Positions 24,591 to 33,443 of a DNA stretch of 64,000 nucleotides are shown here, in pieces. Location of the stretch: contig CAIKMS010000008.1 of the NCBI GenBank assembly GCA_903828595.1, positions 310,001 through 374,000 on the forward strand. Reading direction: 5' to 3'. Positions within the stretch are counted from its first letter, which is position 1. Each line of letters starts with the position of its first letter. The notes beneath the pieces were generated by a model. It searched no databases and was not told where the DNA came from. It worked only from the letters and a program-made list of their open reading frames with translations. Source of the DNA: an uncultured Pseudomonadota bacterium. Lineage in GTDB: Bacteria; Pseudomonadota; Gammaproteobacteria; Steroidobacterales; Steroidobacteraceae. Made by a program: the position numbers and the translations under genes.

Positions 24591-25451
24591 GTGGATAGTA
24601 CCCGTCGACCTTCAAGGATTCGTCGTCCCCGACCCGGGGCTGCTCCGCGTCCGGCGCAATACCCGGGCCCGACGTTAAATCTAGGTCCCTTGCCCGCACG
24701 ACCACCGGCGGTGCCGCCGGCCATAGCCCCGCATGCACAGCATGGCGAGCAAACCCAACGGCTAAACAAGTACCTCTCAGAGCGAGGCTTGTGTTCCCGT
24801 CGTCAGGCCGATGATTGGATTGCTGCCGGACGCATTACGGTCAACGGCTTGGTGGCCACCTTAGGCACACCGATCGGCCCTGATGATGTGGTGCGAGTCG
24901 ACGGACGTGCGGTAGGGGCTGAAGCAAGGCACGTGTACTTAGCGCTGCATAAGCCACCGGGTATCGAATGCACCACGGATCGACGCGTTGAAGACAACAT
25001 CATTGATTTTATCGCCCATCGCGAACGAATCTTTCCGATCGGCAGGCTCGATAAGTTTTCGGAAGGGTTGATCCTTCTGACCAACAACGGCGATATCGTG
25101 AATTCTTTGCTGCGCGCGGAGAACGGGCACGAAAAAGAATACGTGGTCACGGTGGATCAGCCCGTCACGGATGAATTTCTACAGGTCATGGCGCGCGGCA
25201 TGCTGATACTTGGGCAGATGACGCGCCCGGCTCGCACGTGGCGAGTCGCAAAGAACGTCTTTGCGATCGTGCTCACCCAAGGATTAAACCGGCAGATCCG
25301 TCGCATGTGCGAGGAATGCGGTTACGTGGTGCGACGCCTGGTGCGCGTGCGCATCGTCAATGTGCATTTAGACGGATTAGCCCGTGGTCAGTGGCGCAAC
25401 CTCACGCGCCCGGAATTAGAGCGGCTCTTGCCGGGCCGAACCGACTGGTAG
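24591..25451 (+). CDS. rluF: 23S rRNA pseudouridine synthase, RluF/RsuA family
   Basis: Predicted to make pseudouridine at 23S rRNA 2604. After a Pro/Arg-rich N-terminal extension (about residues 1-55), an S4 RNA-binding domain (RLNKYLSERGLCSRRQADDWI) is followed by the catalytic GRLDKFSEGLILLTNNGD, whose Asp is the nucleophile. The segments EKEYVVTVDQPVTDEF and VLTQGLNRQIRRMCEECGY favour RluF over RsuA or RluB. It starts at GTG 24591, six bases after a GGAG. Confidence 0.85.
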   Translation: MDSTRRPSRIRRPRPGAAPRPAQYPGPTLNLGPLPARPPAVPPAIAPHAQHGEQTQRLNKYLSERGLCSRRQADDWIAAGRITVNGLVATLGTPIGPDDVVRVDGRAVGAEARHVYLALHKPPGIECTTDRRVEDNIIDFIAHRERIFPIGRLDKFSEGLILLTNNGDIVNSLLRAENGHEKEYVVTVDQPVTDEFLQVMARGMLILGQMTRPARTWRVAKNVFAIVLTQGLNRQIRRMCEECGYVVRRLVRVRIVNVHLDGLARGQWRNLTRPELERLLPGRTDW

Positions 25452-25512
25452 TGACTGCTTAAAGGTCCTGAAAACCAGCAAGAAAACGCGGTTAGCGCTA
25501 TGCTAGCGGGCT

Positions 25513-25540
25513 GCCTGCCGCGTTTGGCGGGCCTTTTCTT
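25513..25540 (+). terminator. Terminator-like hairpin immediately upstream of rhlE
   Basis: GCCTGCC (25513-25519) pairs with GGCGGGC (25526-25532) with one T-G wobble and a 6-base loop, followed by CTTTTCTTT. It has the form of an intrinsic terminator for rluF, but ends about 12 bases before the apparent rhlE start, so it may equally act as an attenuator in the rhlE leader. Confidence 0.5.
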
Positions 25541-25551
25541 TGGAATTTAAC

Positions 25552-27021
25552 TTGTCCGTGACGACTTCAACACCTGCCGATTCCTCCGCTGCTGGCACTT
25601 TCGCGGCACTGGGTCTTGATCCTGCTCTACTGAAGGCTGTAACCGAGTTGGGCTTTGTAAAGCCCACGGTGATTCAGGCCGACGCCATCCCACCCGCGCT
25701 GGCTGGCCGTGATGTGCTGGCGGCCGCTGCCACCGGCAGCGGTAAAACCGCAGCTTTCTTGCTGCCCATTCTTCATCAGTTAATCGATAAACCCAAAGGC
25801 GTGACGCGCGCGCTGATACTGGCACCCACGCGAGAGTTAGCCGCTCAGATCACCTCAGACCTCAACGAACTGGCCGTGCACACTAAAGTCAGTGGTGCTG
25901 CCATCTTTGGCGGTGTGAGCATGGGTCCGCAGGAGCATGCGCTACGCACCGGCGTGGATGTCATTGTCGCCACACCGGGTCGACTGTTGGACCATTTCCG
26001 TCAGCCTTATGCCAAGCTCAACGGGTTAGAGTTTTTAGTACTCGATGAAGCCGATCGCATGTTAGACATGGGATTTTTGCCGGACATTCGTCGAGTGCTG
26101 CGCCAGGTGCCTGCGGTACGACAGACGCTGTTTTTTAGCGCCACGCTGCCACAACCGATCATGCAATTGACGCGCGAACTGCTGCGCGATCCGGTGCGTA
26201 TCAATATTGAACGCCAATCAACACCGGCTACCGGCATCACTCAGGCTATTTATCCGGTACCCAGCGAATTGAAGTCGGCGTTGTTTTTAAAACTACTCGA
26301 CGGTCAGATGAAAGAAGCGCTGGTATTTACCCGCACCAAACATCGCGCCAATCGACTGGCTGAATACTTAGTCCGCCACGGTATCTCAGCAGAACGCATT
26401 CATGGCAATCGCTCGCAAAATCAGCGTACTCAGGCTCTGGAGGGCTTTAAGTCCGGGCATTACCGGGTTTTAGTAGCCACCGATATTGCTGCCCGAGGCA
26501 TTGATGTTGCTGAGTTGGGGCACGTGGTGAATTTTGATGTGCCGGTAGTGCCTGAGGATTACATCCATCGTATCGGCCGTACGGGTCGTGCTGAAGCTAC
26601 CGGTGAGGCGTATACCTTTGTGTCCTCTGAAGAAGAGGGCGATCTGAAAGTCATTGAGCGAGTCTTAGGTAAGCGGCTGCCACGCGTGACCCTGCCTGAT
26701 TTTGACTACGCGCAAAAGCCGTCCGCGGCGTTGGAAGTGCCGTTGGGTGAGCGCATTGCGCAGATTCGTGCACGTAAGGCTGATGATCGGGCTCGTAGTC
26801 ACGCCAAGACCGGCGGTGGCCGCCCGGGAACTGCTCGTCCGGCGTCCTCGTCACGCGCGTCAGCACCGGCGGGTCGAGCTCCCGGCAGTGGCGGCGGTGG
26901 AGGTGGCGGTGGTCGCGCGCCGAGTCGACCGGGCTCGTCAGGTGGGCGGCCTGGGCCGAGTCGCGGCGGTTCCTTCGGGCCTGGTCGTTCCGGTGGCGGC
27001 GGCGGTCGCGGGCCACGTTGA
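25552..27021 (+). CDS. rhlE: DEAD-box RNA helicase, RhlE-like
   Basis: ATP-dependent RNA helicase acting in ribosome assembly and RNA decay. Motifs in order: Q-motif (FAALGLDPALLKAVTELGFVKPTVIQ), AAATGSGKT, PTRELAAQ, GGVS, TPGR, VLDEADRMLD, SAT, RGIDV and HRIGRTGRA. From about residue 430 the tail is a low-complexity Gly/Arg/Pro/Ser segment, typical of RhlE and thought to bind RNA. There is no ATG; TTG at 25552 (giving MSVTTST) is chosen, with TTG 25540 and GTG 25558 as alternatives. Confidence 0.92.
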   Translation: MSVTTSTPADSSAAGTFAALGLDPALLKAVTELGFVKPTVIQADAIPPALAGRDVLAAAATGSGKTAAFLLPILHQLIDKPKGVTRALILAPTRELAAQITSDLNELAVHTKVSGAAIFGGVSMGPQEHALRTGVDVIVATPGRLLDHFRQPYAKLNGLEFLVLDEADRMLDMGFLPDIRRVLRQVPAVRQTLFFSATLPQPIMQLTRELLRDPVRINIERQSTPATGITQAIYPVPSELKSALFLKLLDGQMKEALVFTRTKHRANRLAEYLVRHGISAERIHGNRSQNQRTQALEGFKSGHYRVLVATDIAARGIDVAELGHVVNFDVPVVPEDYIHRIGRTGRAEATGEAYTFVSSEEEGDLKVIERVLGKRLPRVTLPDFDYAQKPSAALEVPLGERIAQIRARKADDRARSHAKTGGGRPGTARPASSSRASAPAGRAPGSGGGGGGGGRAPSRPGSSGGRPGPSRGGSFGPGRSGGGGGRGPR

Positions 27022-27037
27022 ACACGCGCTTAAGTGC

Positions 27038-27105
27038 AATAAAAACGGGCCCTAGACTTTTCGACAGATTAAGCGAAAGGCTTGTTCTGGTTGCCCGTTT
27101 TTATT
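27038..27105. terminator. 68-base perfect-end inverted repeat, possible bidirectional terminator
   Basis: AATAAAAACGGGC (27038-27050) and GCCCGTTTTTATT (27093-27105) are perfect 13-base inverted repeats. The 42-base interior can fold further: CTTTTCG pairs with CGAAAGG with one wobble. A-rich and T-rich outer ends give each strand a GC stem followed by a U-tract, suiting the convergent rhlE and FHA genes. The wide spacing is unusual for a terminator, so a small mobile element is the other reading. Confidence 0.55.
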
Positions 27106-27114
27106 CAGCTCTAT

Positions 27115-27134
27115 GGCCCCATCATTGTGGGGCC
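27115..27134. repeat. Hairpin between the convergent rhlE and FHA genes
   Basis: GGCCCCA (27115-27121) and TGGGGCC (27128-27134) are perfect inverted repeats with a 6-base loop, ten bases from the larger inverted repeat. It has no U-tract. It probably adds to transcription termination for the minus-strand FHA operon or stabilises its 3' end. Confidence 0.5.
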
Positions 27135-27165
27135 CTCATTAGGTTCATCGTCAACGCTGAGTTAT

Positions 27166-27891
27166 TTATTCACCGACAAAGAAACTCATTTTGACGTCTG
27201 CAATACACAGCACGTCATTGTCGTGCAGCCTTTGGGCGCGTGCGCCAATGGTGACATCGTTGATCGATGGATAACGGTTGGTAGGCCCGCCTTCCACATG
27301 AACTAAATAAAAGCCGTCGGCTCGGCGTGTGATGGCAGCGACCTGCACGCCGGGCCTGCCTAGCGTGGTCAGCGTCTTGGTCAGGGCCATCTCTCGGCCG
27401 GTTAGACCGCCCGACAGCACCTGCAACTTACCCTGTGGAAGGCTACCGGCAGCGCCTCGTGGATTAAAGGCCGGACGCGTGGCGTCAATGCTGGGTTTGG
27501 CTACGTCGGCAATAGGGCGCGTGGCCTGCCAGGCTTTGTTGAGCGTGGGGGTTGAGGTGATCACCATGGTTTTTTCAAATTCGTCGGCTGAGTTTTCTAC
27601 CGCCTCAACGTCTTCAAAACGCAGTTGATGATGGCCGGTGGTGATGATGTCGCCGTGTTGCAGCGCATGCTTTTTGATCAGCTTGCCGTTGACGTACGTG
27701 CCGTTGGTGCTGTTGAGATCTTCTAAAAAAGAGTCGTTGAGGATGTTAATCAACAGGGCGTGGTGACCGCTGACCGCCGCATTGTCGATGCGCACGTCGT
27801 TATCCGGTAAGCGACCGATGGTGTATCGCTCTTTGCCCATGTTGTATTCGGCCAGTATCTGGCTGTCTAAGCTGAGAATGAGTCTGCCCAT
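27166..27891 (-). CDS. FHA-domain protein
   Basis: A 241-residue cytoplasmic protein. The first 100 residues are a clear forkhead-associated domain that reads phosphothreonine: YTIGRLPDNDVRIDN, VSGHHALL, LEDLNSTNGTYVNG and HGDIITTGHHQLRFED. The C-terminal part (about 150-240, GKLQVLSGGLTGREMAL...TLGRPGVQVAAITRR) looks like a second, degenerate FHA domain. It is third in a kinase-phosphatase-FHA operon and is the likely substrate or effector of the neighbouring kinase. Confidence 0.9.
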   Translation of the reverse strand: MGRLILSLDSQILAEYNMGKERYTIGRLPDNDVRIDNAAVSGHHALLINILNDSFLEDLNSTNGTYVNGKLIKKHALQHGDIITTGHHQLRFEDVEAVENSADEFEKTMVITSTPTLNKAWQATRPIADVAKPSIDATRPAFNPRGAAGSLPQGKLQVLSGGLTGREMALTKTLTTLGRPGVQVAAITRRADGFYLVHVEGGPTNRYPSINDVTIGARAQRLHDNDVLCIADVKMSFFVGE

Positions 27892-27953
27892 TTATCGGTC
27901 CATCCTTGTCAGCATCACTTGGCTTTACTCGCGTGGCTACCCTGACCGGGTAC

Positions 27954-28760
27954 TTAGCCAAACCATCCTAGAATCTTATCGAGAATTTTTTGTCGAGCCG
28001 GGAAGGGCTCCACAACTTTGGTAACAAGCACCGAAATATTGTCGCGTCCGCCGTGTTCATTCGACAGTTGGATAAGCTGTTTGCCAACCGTTTCTAGGTT
28101 ATCGTGAAAAGTACTCAAGGTGAGGTGAATGTCCTCATCTTCGACCATGTCCGAGAGCCCATCGGAGCAAAAGACGTAAAAATCACCGCGCTCTACCGGA
28201 TGCTCAGCCAGATCCACCTCAACGGTGGGCTCCACGCCCAAAGCTCGTGTCACGTAGTTTTTATTGCTGGAGCGGGCCGCTTCTTCTTGAGAATAAAACC
28301 CTCTTTCAACCAGTTCCTGGAGCAGCGAGTGGTCTAACGTTAACTGCTCAAAACGGTCATCACGCAGGCGGTACAGCCTGGAGTCACCCACGTGGGCAAC
28401 ACACACCCGATTGTCGTAGAAAACCGCCGCGACAATGGTGGTGCCCATGCCGGCACATTGCGGTTGGCTCTTCGAGGTCTGGTAGATGATTTTGTTGGCG
28501 CGAAGGATGGCGTCGCGCAGGATAATGCTCGGCCGGATCATGCCGGTTTCCCGATCGGTGGCCGATAAGTCTTGGGCTGCGAAGGCCTCTCGGACCAGAT
28601 GGGCAATCGTTTTTACGGCGATACTGCTGGCGACTTCACCGGCGTTATAGCCACCCATGCCATCGGCCAATACAAACAGACCAATTTCTGCATCGTGGGC
28701 AATCGCGTCTTCGTTGTGTTCGCGCACCCGGCCTGTGTCGGTAAGCGCGATGCTGGCCAT
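27954..28760 (-). CDS. PP2C-family serine/threonine phosphatase
   Basis: A 268-residue metal-dependent phosphatase that removes phosphate from Ser/Thr. Metal-binding aspartates are visible in REHNEDAIAH, LADGMGGYNAGE, FCSDGLSDMVEDEDIH and HGGRDNISVLV, and VCVAHVGDSRLYRLRDD is the conserved central strand pair. The ATG at 28760 is chosen; a TTG at 28772 is four codons upstream. It follows the kinase gene by about 20 bases and is its natural antagonist. Confidence 0.93.
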   Translation of the reverse strand: MASIALTDTGRVREHNEDAIAHDAEIGLFVLADGMGGYNAGEVASSIAVKTIAHLVREAFAAQDLSATDRETGMIRPSIILRDAILRANKIIYQTSKSQPQCAGMGTTIVAAVFYDNRVCVAHVGDSRLYRLRDDRFEQLTLDHSLLQELVERGFYSQEEAARSSNKNYVTRALGVEPTVEVDLAEHPVERGDFYVFCSDGLSDMVEDEDIHLTLSTFHDNLETVGKQLIQLSNEHGGRDNISVLVTKVVEPFPARQKILDKILGWFG

Positions 28761-28781
28761 CTTGTTACGCAAATCGGGTTC

Positions 28782-31184
28782 TCAAATAGGTAAAGAGGTC
28801 GCGCACTGGCGCAATGCCTGGGCCATCACCTTCGCGTCGGCAAATCGTGCCTCAGGCTCCTTAGCCAGAGCTTGATCGATCAGCGTGCCAAGGCGTTCGT
28901 GCAGGTCCGGACGCAGTGAGGATAGCGTTGGATGGGGTCGATTCACAATCTGATCCATCAGCTGAGGCATTGAATCACCCCGAAACGGCAACTCGCCGGT
29001 CAGTAACTGAAACAAGGTCACACCTAAAGCGAAAAGATCCGACTGACCCGTGACCGGGTGGCCCTCCAACTGCTCGGGCGCCATGAACGACGGCGTTCCC
29101 AGAATCAGGCCTGCTCGAGTCTGCGCTTGGTCGGCAATTTTGGCGATTCCAAAGTCCGTAATTTTAGCCGTCAAGCGCGATGGATCCATCAACACGTTGG
29201 CTGGCTTGATGTCGCGATGGATGATTCCCGCGGCATGCGCGTGATCCAGTGCCTCGGCGATCTGGGCACCAATCAGCAGGACATCCCGGGCGGGCAACAG
29301 GTTGGCACTTAACGTGTAAAAAGACAGCGCTCTGCCCCTGATGTAGTCACTGACTAAATAGCCGATCTCGCCTTGTTCGCCGTAGCCGCGGATGCCGACG
29401 ATGCCCGGGTGGTTTAAGTGGCTGGCGGTTTGCGCTTCCCGAAAAAAGCGCGCACGCATTTCGCGCTGCTGCTCGTTCTCGTCTGAAAGATTAATGGCCT
29501 TAAGGGCTACTTGAGCCTGGGTTTTGCGGCAGCGGGCCAGATAAACCACGCTGGCCGCGCCGTGACCGATTTCTTGTAAAATGGAGTACTCACCGATCTG
29601 CGGTGCGGCCCGGGTGCGCTTGCTGCCCGATAGCAACAAAGATGCCACATCGCCTTCATCGGCCATGTCCGAGGCCGCTAAAGCCTGACTCACCTCAAGG
29701 AGGTTTTGCGGCTTTTGCGGCGCCTGTACCGGCAGCGGCAGGCCGGCGGTGGCGTTTTGTTTAGGCGTGGGTGATCGTCGATCGCTTAACGATTCGTACG
29801 GGTTGGTCTGTGCTGCGATGACGCGGCTGGCCGCGGTGGGGGTCACCGCTGCCCGGTAGGGAATGATGGTGACACTTTCGCGCCCGGCCTTTGCCAGGCG
29901 TGGGGCGGGGTTGATGGGTGCGGGCACTACGTGGGGTGCCGGATGTGATGCAAGGTTGTGTGCCGGTGTGGTCGGTTCGTGAGTAATTAAGGTGAACGCC
30001 TGCAGGCGTTGTCGACCTTGGTAGCGGGTTAGGGATTCTGCTAACCCTGCACCTAACAGCGTGACTGTGCCGACCAAGGAGGCCCAAGCCAGCGGCACGT
30101 AGAGGTTAGCCTGGGTGAGTAACCACACCTCAGCCAATAAGCCTCCCCCCACCATAGCGCCTGCTACGGCTAAGCCCGCCAGCCCGCCGTAACGGCGCAG
30201 CAGCCGGGGTGCTAACACCAGACCAAAAAGCACGTAAAGCGCTGACAGCGCATAACGGATCCCGGTGGCGTTGCTGGCGCGCACGGCATACGCGCCTAGG
30301 CTTAACGCATCGATGCGTCCGGCCAGGGCTTCAGTGCCGTTGCGTGGACCCAGTGCGGTCATCACATCGGGCGCATGACCCATCACCAGCCAGACGCTGT
30401 GCAGGGAGCTTAGATCAAACTCAGGCAGGGTTAACTCCGACAGCGTCAGACGGTGCAGTCCGTTGAGCTGGGTCGAGCCTGGCGCATAAAAAGGAATGTA
30501 CTGGCCGTCCGGGCTGACCTTAAGTGCGCGCGCCTTAAAGCTCCAGCCACCGTTGCTGGTAAAGCGCCAATCCGAGGTTACGCCGCCCCAGCGTTGACTT
30601 AAGGCCGCTAACGTCGCACTGGCATGCGCGGCCTCAGGCGGTCCGGCCAGCAGCGCGTACTCACGCACCACCCCATCGGCGCTGGGTAGGTTTAATGGCT
30701 CGACCGCCCATGAGTCAGGTTCGGCCACCTCGGTGCTGGCATCGGGCAGCGGTGCAGCGCCCACCAGGCGCGGTGTGAAGGGTAGGTGGGCCACGCTGGG
30801 GGCTTGCCGTGGCGAATGGCTTGCGTCTAGAGCGGTCACCCGTATCGGTGGTTTTTGACCCAGCGGTTTTAATAGCGCGGCCATCGGCGGCGACACTAAG
30901 GCGCTGGCAGGTTGATCAATGATCAGCCCGGCGATCTTTGCGCCGGCCAGCCGTCGCAGGGCAAAAGCCAGCGTTGCCGGGTCGGGCTTGTCACCGGTAT
31001 CGATCCAGACAATGTCATCGGCGCTGGCCCGATCCAGTGAGCCTAGAGCCCATTGCAATGGCAGGCCTTCAAAGCTCGCCAGCCGGGCGGGTCCGGCAGC
31101 GATGACGGCCAGCCACAGGCCTACCAACGGCAGTAGCGTAAGAATGAGGCGACGGCGCTGCGAAGTGGTGGAAGTGGCTGTCAT
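28782..31184 (-). CDS. Membrane Ser/Thr protein kinase with CHASE2-like sensor
   Basis: An 800-residue Hanks-type kinase. An N-terminal membrane helix (about 12-32) leads to a periplasmic CHASE2-like domain (about 35-300), then about three membrane helices (307-390), a Pro/Ala-rich linker, and a cytoplasmic kinase domain (about 528-795). Kinase motifs: GHGAASVVYLA, VALKAIN, IIHRDIKPANVLMD, ITDFGIAK and GTPSFMAPEQLEGH, so it should be active. CHASE2 domains sense external signals, so it probably relays an envelope cue to the FHA protein. Confidence 0.92.
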   Translation of the reverse strand: MTATSTTSQRRRLILTLLPLVGLWLAVIAAGPARLASFEGLPLQWALGSLDRASADDIVWIDTGDKPDPATLAFALRRLAGAKIAGLIIDQPASALVSPPMAALLKPLGQKPPIRVTALDASHSPRQAPSVAHLPFTPRLVGAAPLPDASTEVAEPDSWAVEPLNLPSADGVVREYALLAGPPEAAHASATLAALSQRWGGVTSDWRFTSNGGWSFKARALKVSPDGQYIPFYAPGSTQLNGLHRLTLSELTLPEFDLSSLHSVWLVMGHAPDVMTALGPRNGTEALAGRIDALSLGAYAVRASNATGIRYALSALYVLFGLVLAPRLLRRYGGLAGLAVAGAMVGGGLLAEVWLLTQANLYVPLAWASLVGTVTLLGAGLAESLTRYQGRQRLQAFTLITHEPTTPAHNLASHPAPHVVPAPINPAPRLAKAGRESVTIIPYRAAVTPTAASRVIAAQTNPYESLSDRRSPTPKQNATAGLPLPVQAPQKPQNLLEVSQALAASDMADEGDVASLLLSGSKRTRAAPQIGEYSILQEIGHGAASVVYLARCRKTQAQVALKAINLSDENEQQREMRARFFREAQTASHLNHPGIVGIRGYGEQGEIGYLVSDYIRGRALSFYTLSANLLPARDVLLIGAQIAEALDHAHAAGIIHRDIKPANVLMDPSRLTAKITDFGIAKIADQAQTRAGLILGTPSFMAPEQLEGHPVTGQSDLFALGVTLFQLLTGELPFRGDSMPQLMDQIVNRPHPTLSSLRPDLHERLGTLIDQALAKEPEARFADAKVMAQALRQCATSLPI

Positions 31185-31266
31185 GATGCAGCGCGAAGTA
31201 TGCCGCAGTTGAGGCTGATAATAATGCGAGGCATCTCTCTGTTAGCATCGTTAGACGAGGGACCTT

Positions 31267-32655
31267 ATGTCGAAAAATCGAACCGTTTACGTGTGCCAAC
31301 AATGCGGCGATGCCACCCCTAAGTGGCAGGGGCAGTGCCCGGCCTGCGGGGCGTGGAACACGCTCAGCCAGCATTCGGCACCCGCCGTTAGCGCTAAACG
31401 CACCCCTCTGGCCGGCGAGGCCAGTGCCGTGAGCTCGTTGCTAACCCTGTCCACTGAAGAACCGTCGCGGCGCTCAACGGGTATGGAAGAGTTTGATCGG
31501 GTACTCGGTGGCGGTCTGGTAGACGGCAGCGTCACGCTGATCGGTGGTGATCCGGGCATCGGTAAATCCACGCTCTTGCTGCAATCTGCCGCCGCCATGG
31601 CGCTGCAGGGTCCGGTGCTCTATGCCACGGGTGAAGAAAGTCTCACCCAGGTCAGTTTGCGGGCCCGTCGCTTAGGCCTGGGCCAGGCGCCGCTGGCGTT
31701 GCTGGCGGAAACATCGGTTGAAACCGTCATTGAGGCGGCCAAAGCCGCCGGCAGCCGGGTACTGGTGGTGGACTCCATCCAAACCATGGCTACCGAAGAG
31801 TCGACCTCAGCGCCGGGTAGCGTGTCGCAGTTACGTGAGTCTGCCGCTCGCCTGGTGAGCTATGCCAAGCGTAGCGCTACGGCGGTACTTTTGATTGGCC
31901 ATGTGACCAAGGAAGGGGCGATTGCCGGGCCCCGCGTGCTCGAGCATCTGGTGGATACCGTGTTGTATTTTGAAAGTGATTTAGGCTCGCGGTATCGAAT
32001 GATCCGTGCGGTTAAAAATCGCTTTGGTGCAGCCAATGAAATCGGCGTATTCATGATGGCCGAGCAGGGGCTTAAGGAAGTCCGTAATCCCTCGGCCATT
32101 TTTTTGTCGCGCCACGAACAGCCGGTATCGGGCAGCGTGGTGCTGGTCACTCGGGAGGGCACCCGTCCGCTGCTAATTGAAGTTCAAGCGTTGGTTGATG
32201 AGTCGCGCGCGCAGATACCCAGACGGGTAGCGGTGGGCTTTGAAAATAATCGCTTAGCGTTACTGCTGGCGGTATTAAATCGCCACGGTGGTGTCGCGCT
32301 GGGCAGTCATGATGTGTTCGTGAACGTCGTGGGTGGCGTTAGCATCAGTGAGACGGCGGCGGATCTGTCGGTGTTGCTGGCCGCTGTTTCATCCGTGTCG
32401 AGCATGGCCTTAGCCAATGATCTGGTGGCCTTCGGTGAGCTGGGCTTAAGCGGTGAAATTCGGCCGGTTCCGTTCGGTGAGGAGCGTTTGCGTGAGGCGG
32501 CTAAGCACGGTTTTCGCCGCGCTATTGTGCCTAAGGCTAATGCACCTAAAAAACCGATTCCGGATTTGACGGTTATCGGCGTGACTCAGTTATCCCAAGC
32601 CTTAGAGGCGGCCTTTGGTACGCAGGGCCCGTCACGCGGTCCCGGTCAGTCATGA
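31267..32655 (+). CDS. radA: RadA, DNA repair ATPase/branch-migration protein
   Basis: RecA-like protein that drives branch migration in recombination. A C4 zinc finger, CQQCGDATPKWQGQCPACGAW, opens the protein; Walker A is GGDPGIGKSTLLLQS, the diagnostic KNRFGAANEIGVF motif follows, and the C-terminal Lon-like domain has VNVVGGVSISETAADLSVLLAAVSS. 462 residues is normal. It is divergent from the kinase operon. Its stop overlaps the next gene as ATGA. Confidence 0.96.
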   Translation: MSKNRTVYVCQQCGDATPKWQGQCPACGAWNTLSQHSAPAVSAKRTPLAGEASAVSSLLTLSTEEPSRRSTGMEEFDRVLGGGLVDGSVTLIGGDPGIGKSTLLLQSAAAMALQGPVLYATGEESLTQVSLRARRLGLGQAPLALLAETSVETVIEAAKAAGSRVLVVDSIQTMATEESTSAPGSVSQLRESAARLVSYAKRSATAVLLIGHVTKEGAIAGPRVLEHLVDTVLYFESDLGSRYRMIRAVKNRFGAANEIGVFMMAEQGLKEVRNPSAIFLSRHEQPVSGSVVLVTREGTRPLLIEVQALVDESRAQIPRRVAVGFENNRLALLLAVLNRHGGVALGSHDVFVNVVGGVSISETAADLSVLLAAVSSVSSMALANDLVAFGELGLSGEIRPVPFGEERLREAAKHGFRRAIVPKANAPKKPIPDLTVIGVTQLSQALEAAFGTQGPSRGPGQS

Positions 32656-33383
32656 GGCTTGCCACCTGCCGCCGGTCTTTAATCGTTAAGATCATCGCGC
32701 TGTGTCTGGCGTTGGCCGTTGCCTTCGGTGAACCGGCGTTCGCGCAACCTGTAGCGCACAGCGCGCCGGCCAGCATGCAGGCGCAGATAGCGCACGCCTT
32801 GTGGCTGCGCGCCTTGCGCTGCCGGGGTATGGCTCATCCTAAGCTGTATGCGGGTGTGTTGTCGTGGAGTCTGGATTACGCGGTTATCGGCTGGGACTTT
32901 GAGCAGCAGTTGTGGCGATTGAGTATTAACTCCGAGGGTGCCCTGCGCATAACCTCGGTGGATGCCAACGGTGTGCCTTTAACGGTTAAGCAACGCCAGT
33001 TAAGCCGGCCTGAGGTTGACCAACTGGCAAGGCTGATCGATGAACAAGACCTGCTGTGTTTAAGTGCGGTGCCGGCGATGTCGACCCGCTCGGCAGGCAA
33101 CTACCGGCAAGTGATTCAGATGACGACTCCAAACTACCGGCGCCTGTTATCAGTCGACGCCTGTTATGAGGTCAATGATCGCCTAGCCTGGGAGGCTGTT
33201 ACGGATCGACTTTTTGCCTGGCTTAAGGCAGATCTGGGGCCGGTGACACCAGAAACTAAAAAGTCAGATGCCTTGCGGCCGACGCTTAAGGTGGTCTGCA
33301 CCGATGAGGAGTTAGCAACTGTCATGCGGCTGGATCAGCGTCAACAGTTGTTGGGTATTTGGGTGGGAAAGACCGATCGCTAG
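32652..33383 (+). CDS. Exported protein of unknown function
   Basis: A 243-residue protein I do not recognise. The N-terminus (residues 1-31) is a good Sec signal peptide with a hydrophobic core LIVKIIALCLALAVAFG and a likely cut after AFA. The rest is mixed and soluble, with two cysteines (in ALRCRGM and QDLLCLS) and two more later (DACYEV, VVCTDEE), which could form disulfides in the periplasm. Its ATG overlaps the radA stop, so it is translated from the radA message. No catalytic motif is seen. Confidence 0.7.
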   Translation: MRLATCRRSLIVKIIALCLALAVAFGEPAFAQPVAHSAPASMQAQIAHALWLRALRCRGMAHPKLYAGVLSWSLDYAVIGWDFEQQLWRLSINSEGALRITSVDANGVPLTVKQRQLSRPEVDQLARLIDEQDLLCLSAVPAMSTRSAGNYRQVIQMTTPNYRRLLSVDACYEVNDRLAWEAVTDRLFAWLKADLGPVTPETKKSDALRPTLKVVCTDEELATVMRLDQRQQLLGIWVGKTDR

Positions 33384-33443
33384 CAACGCCTGGCGCGTGA
33401 CTTGAACGTTTGCGGCCTACGCTACGTAAGAAGGAGTGCTTTG

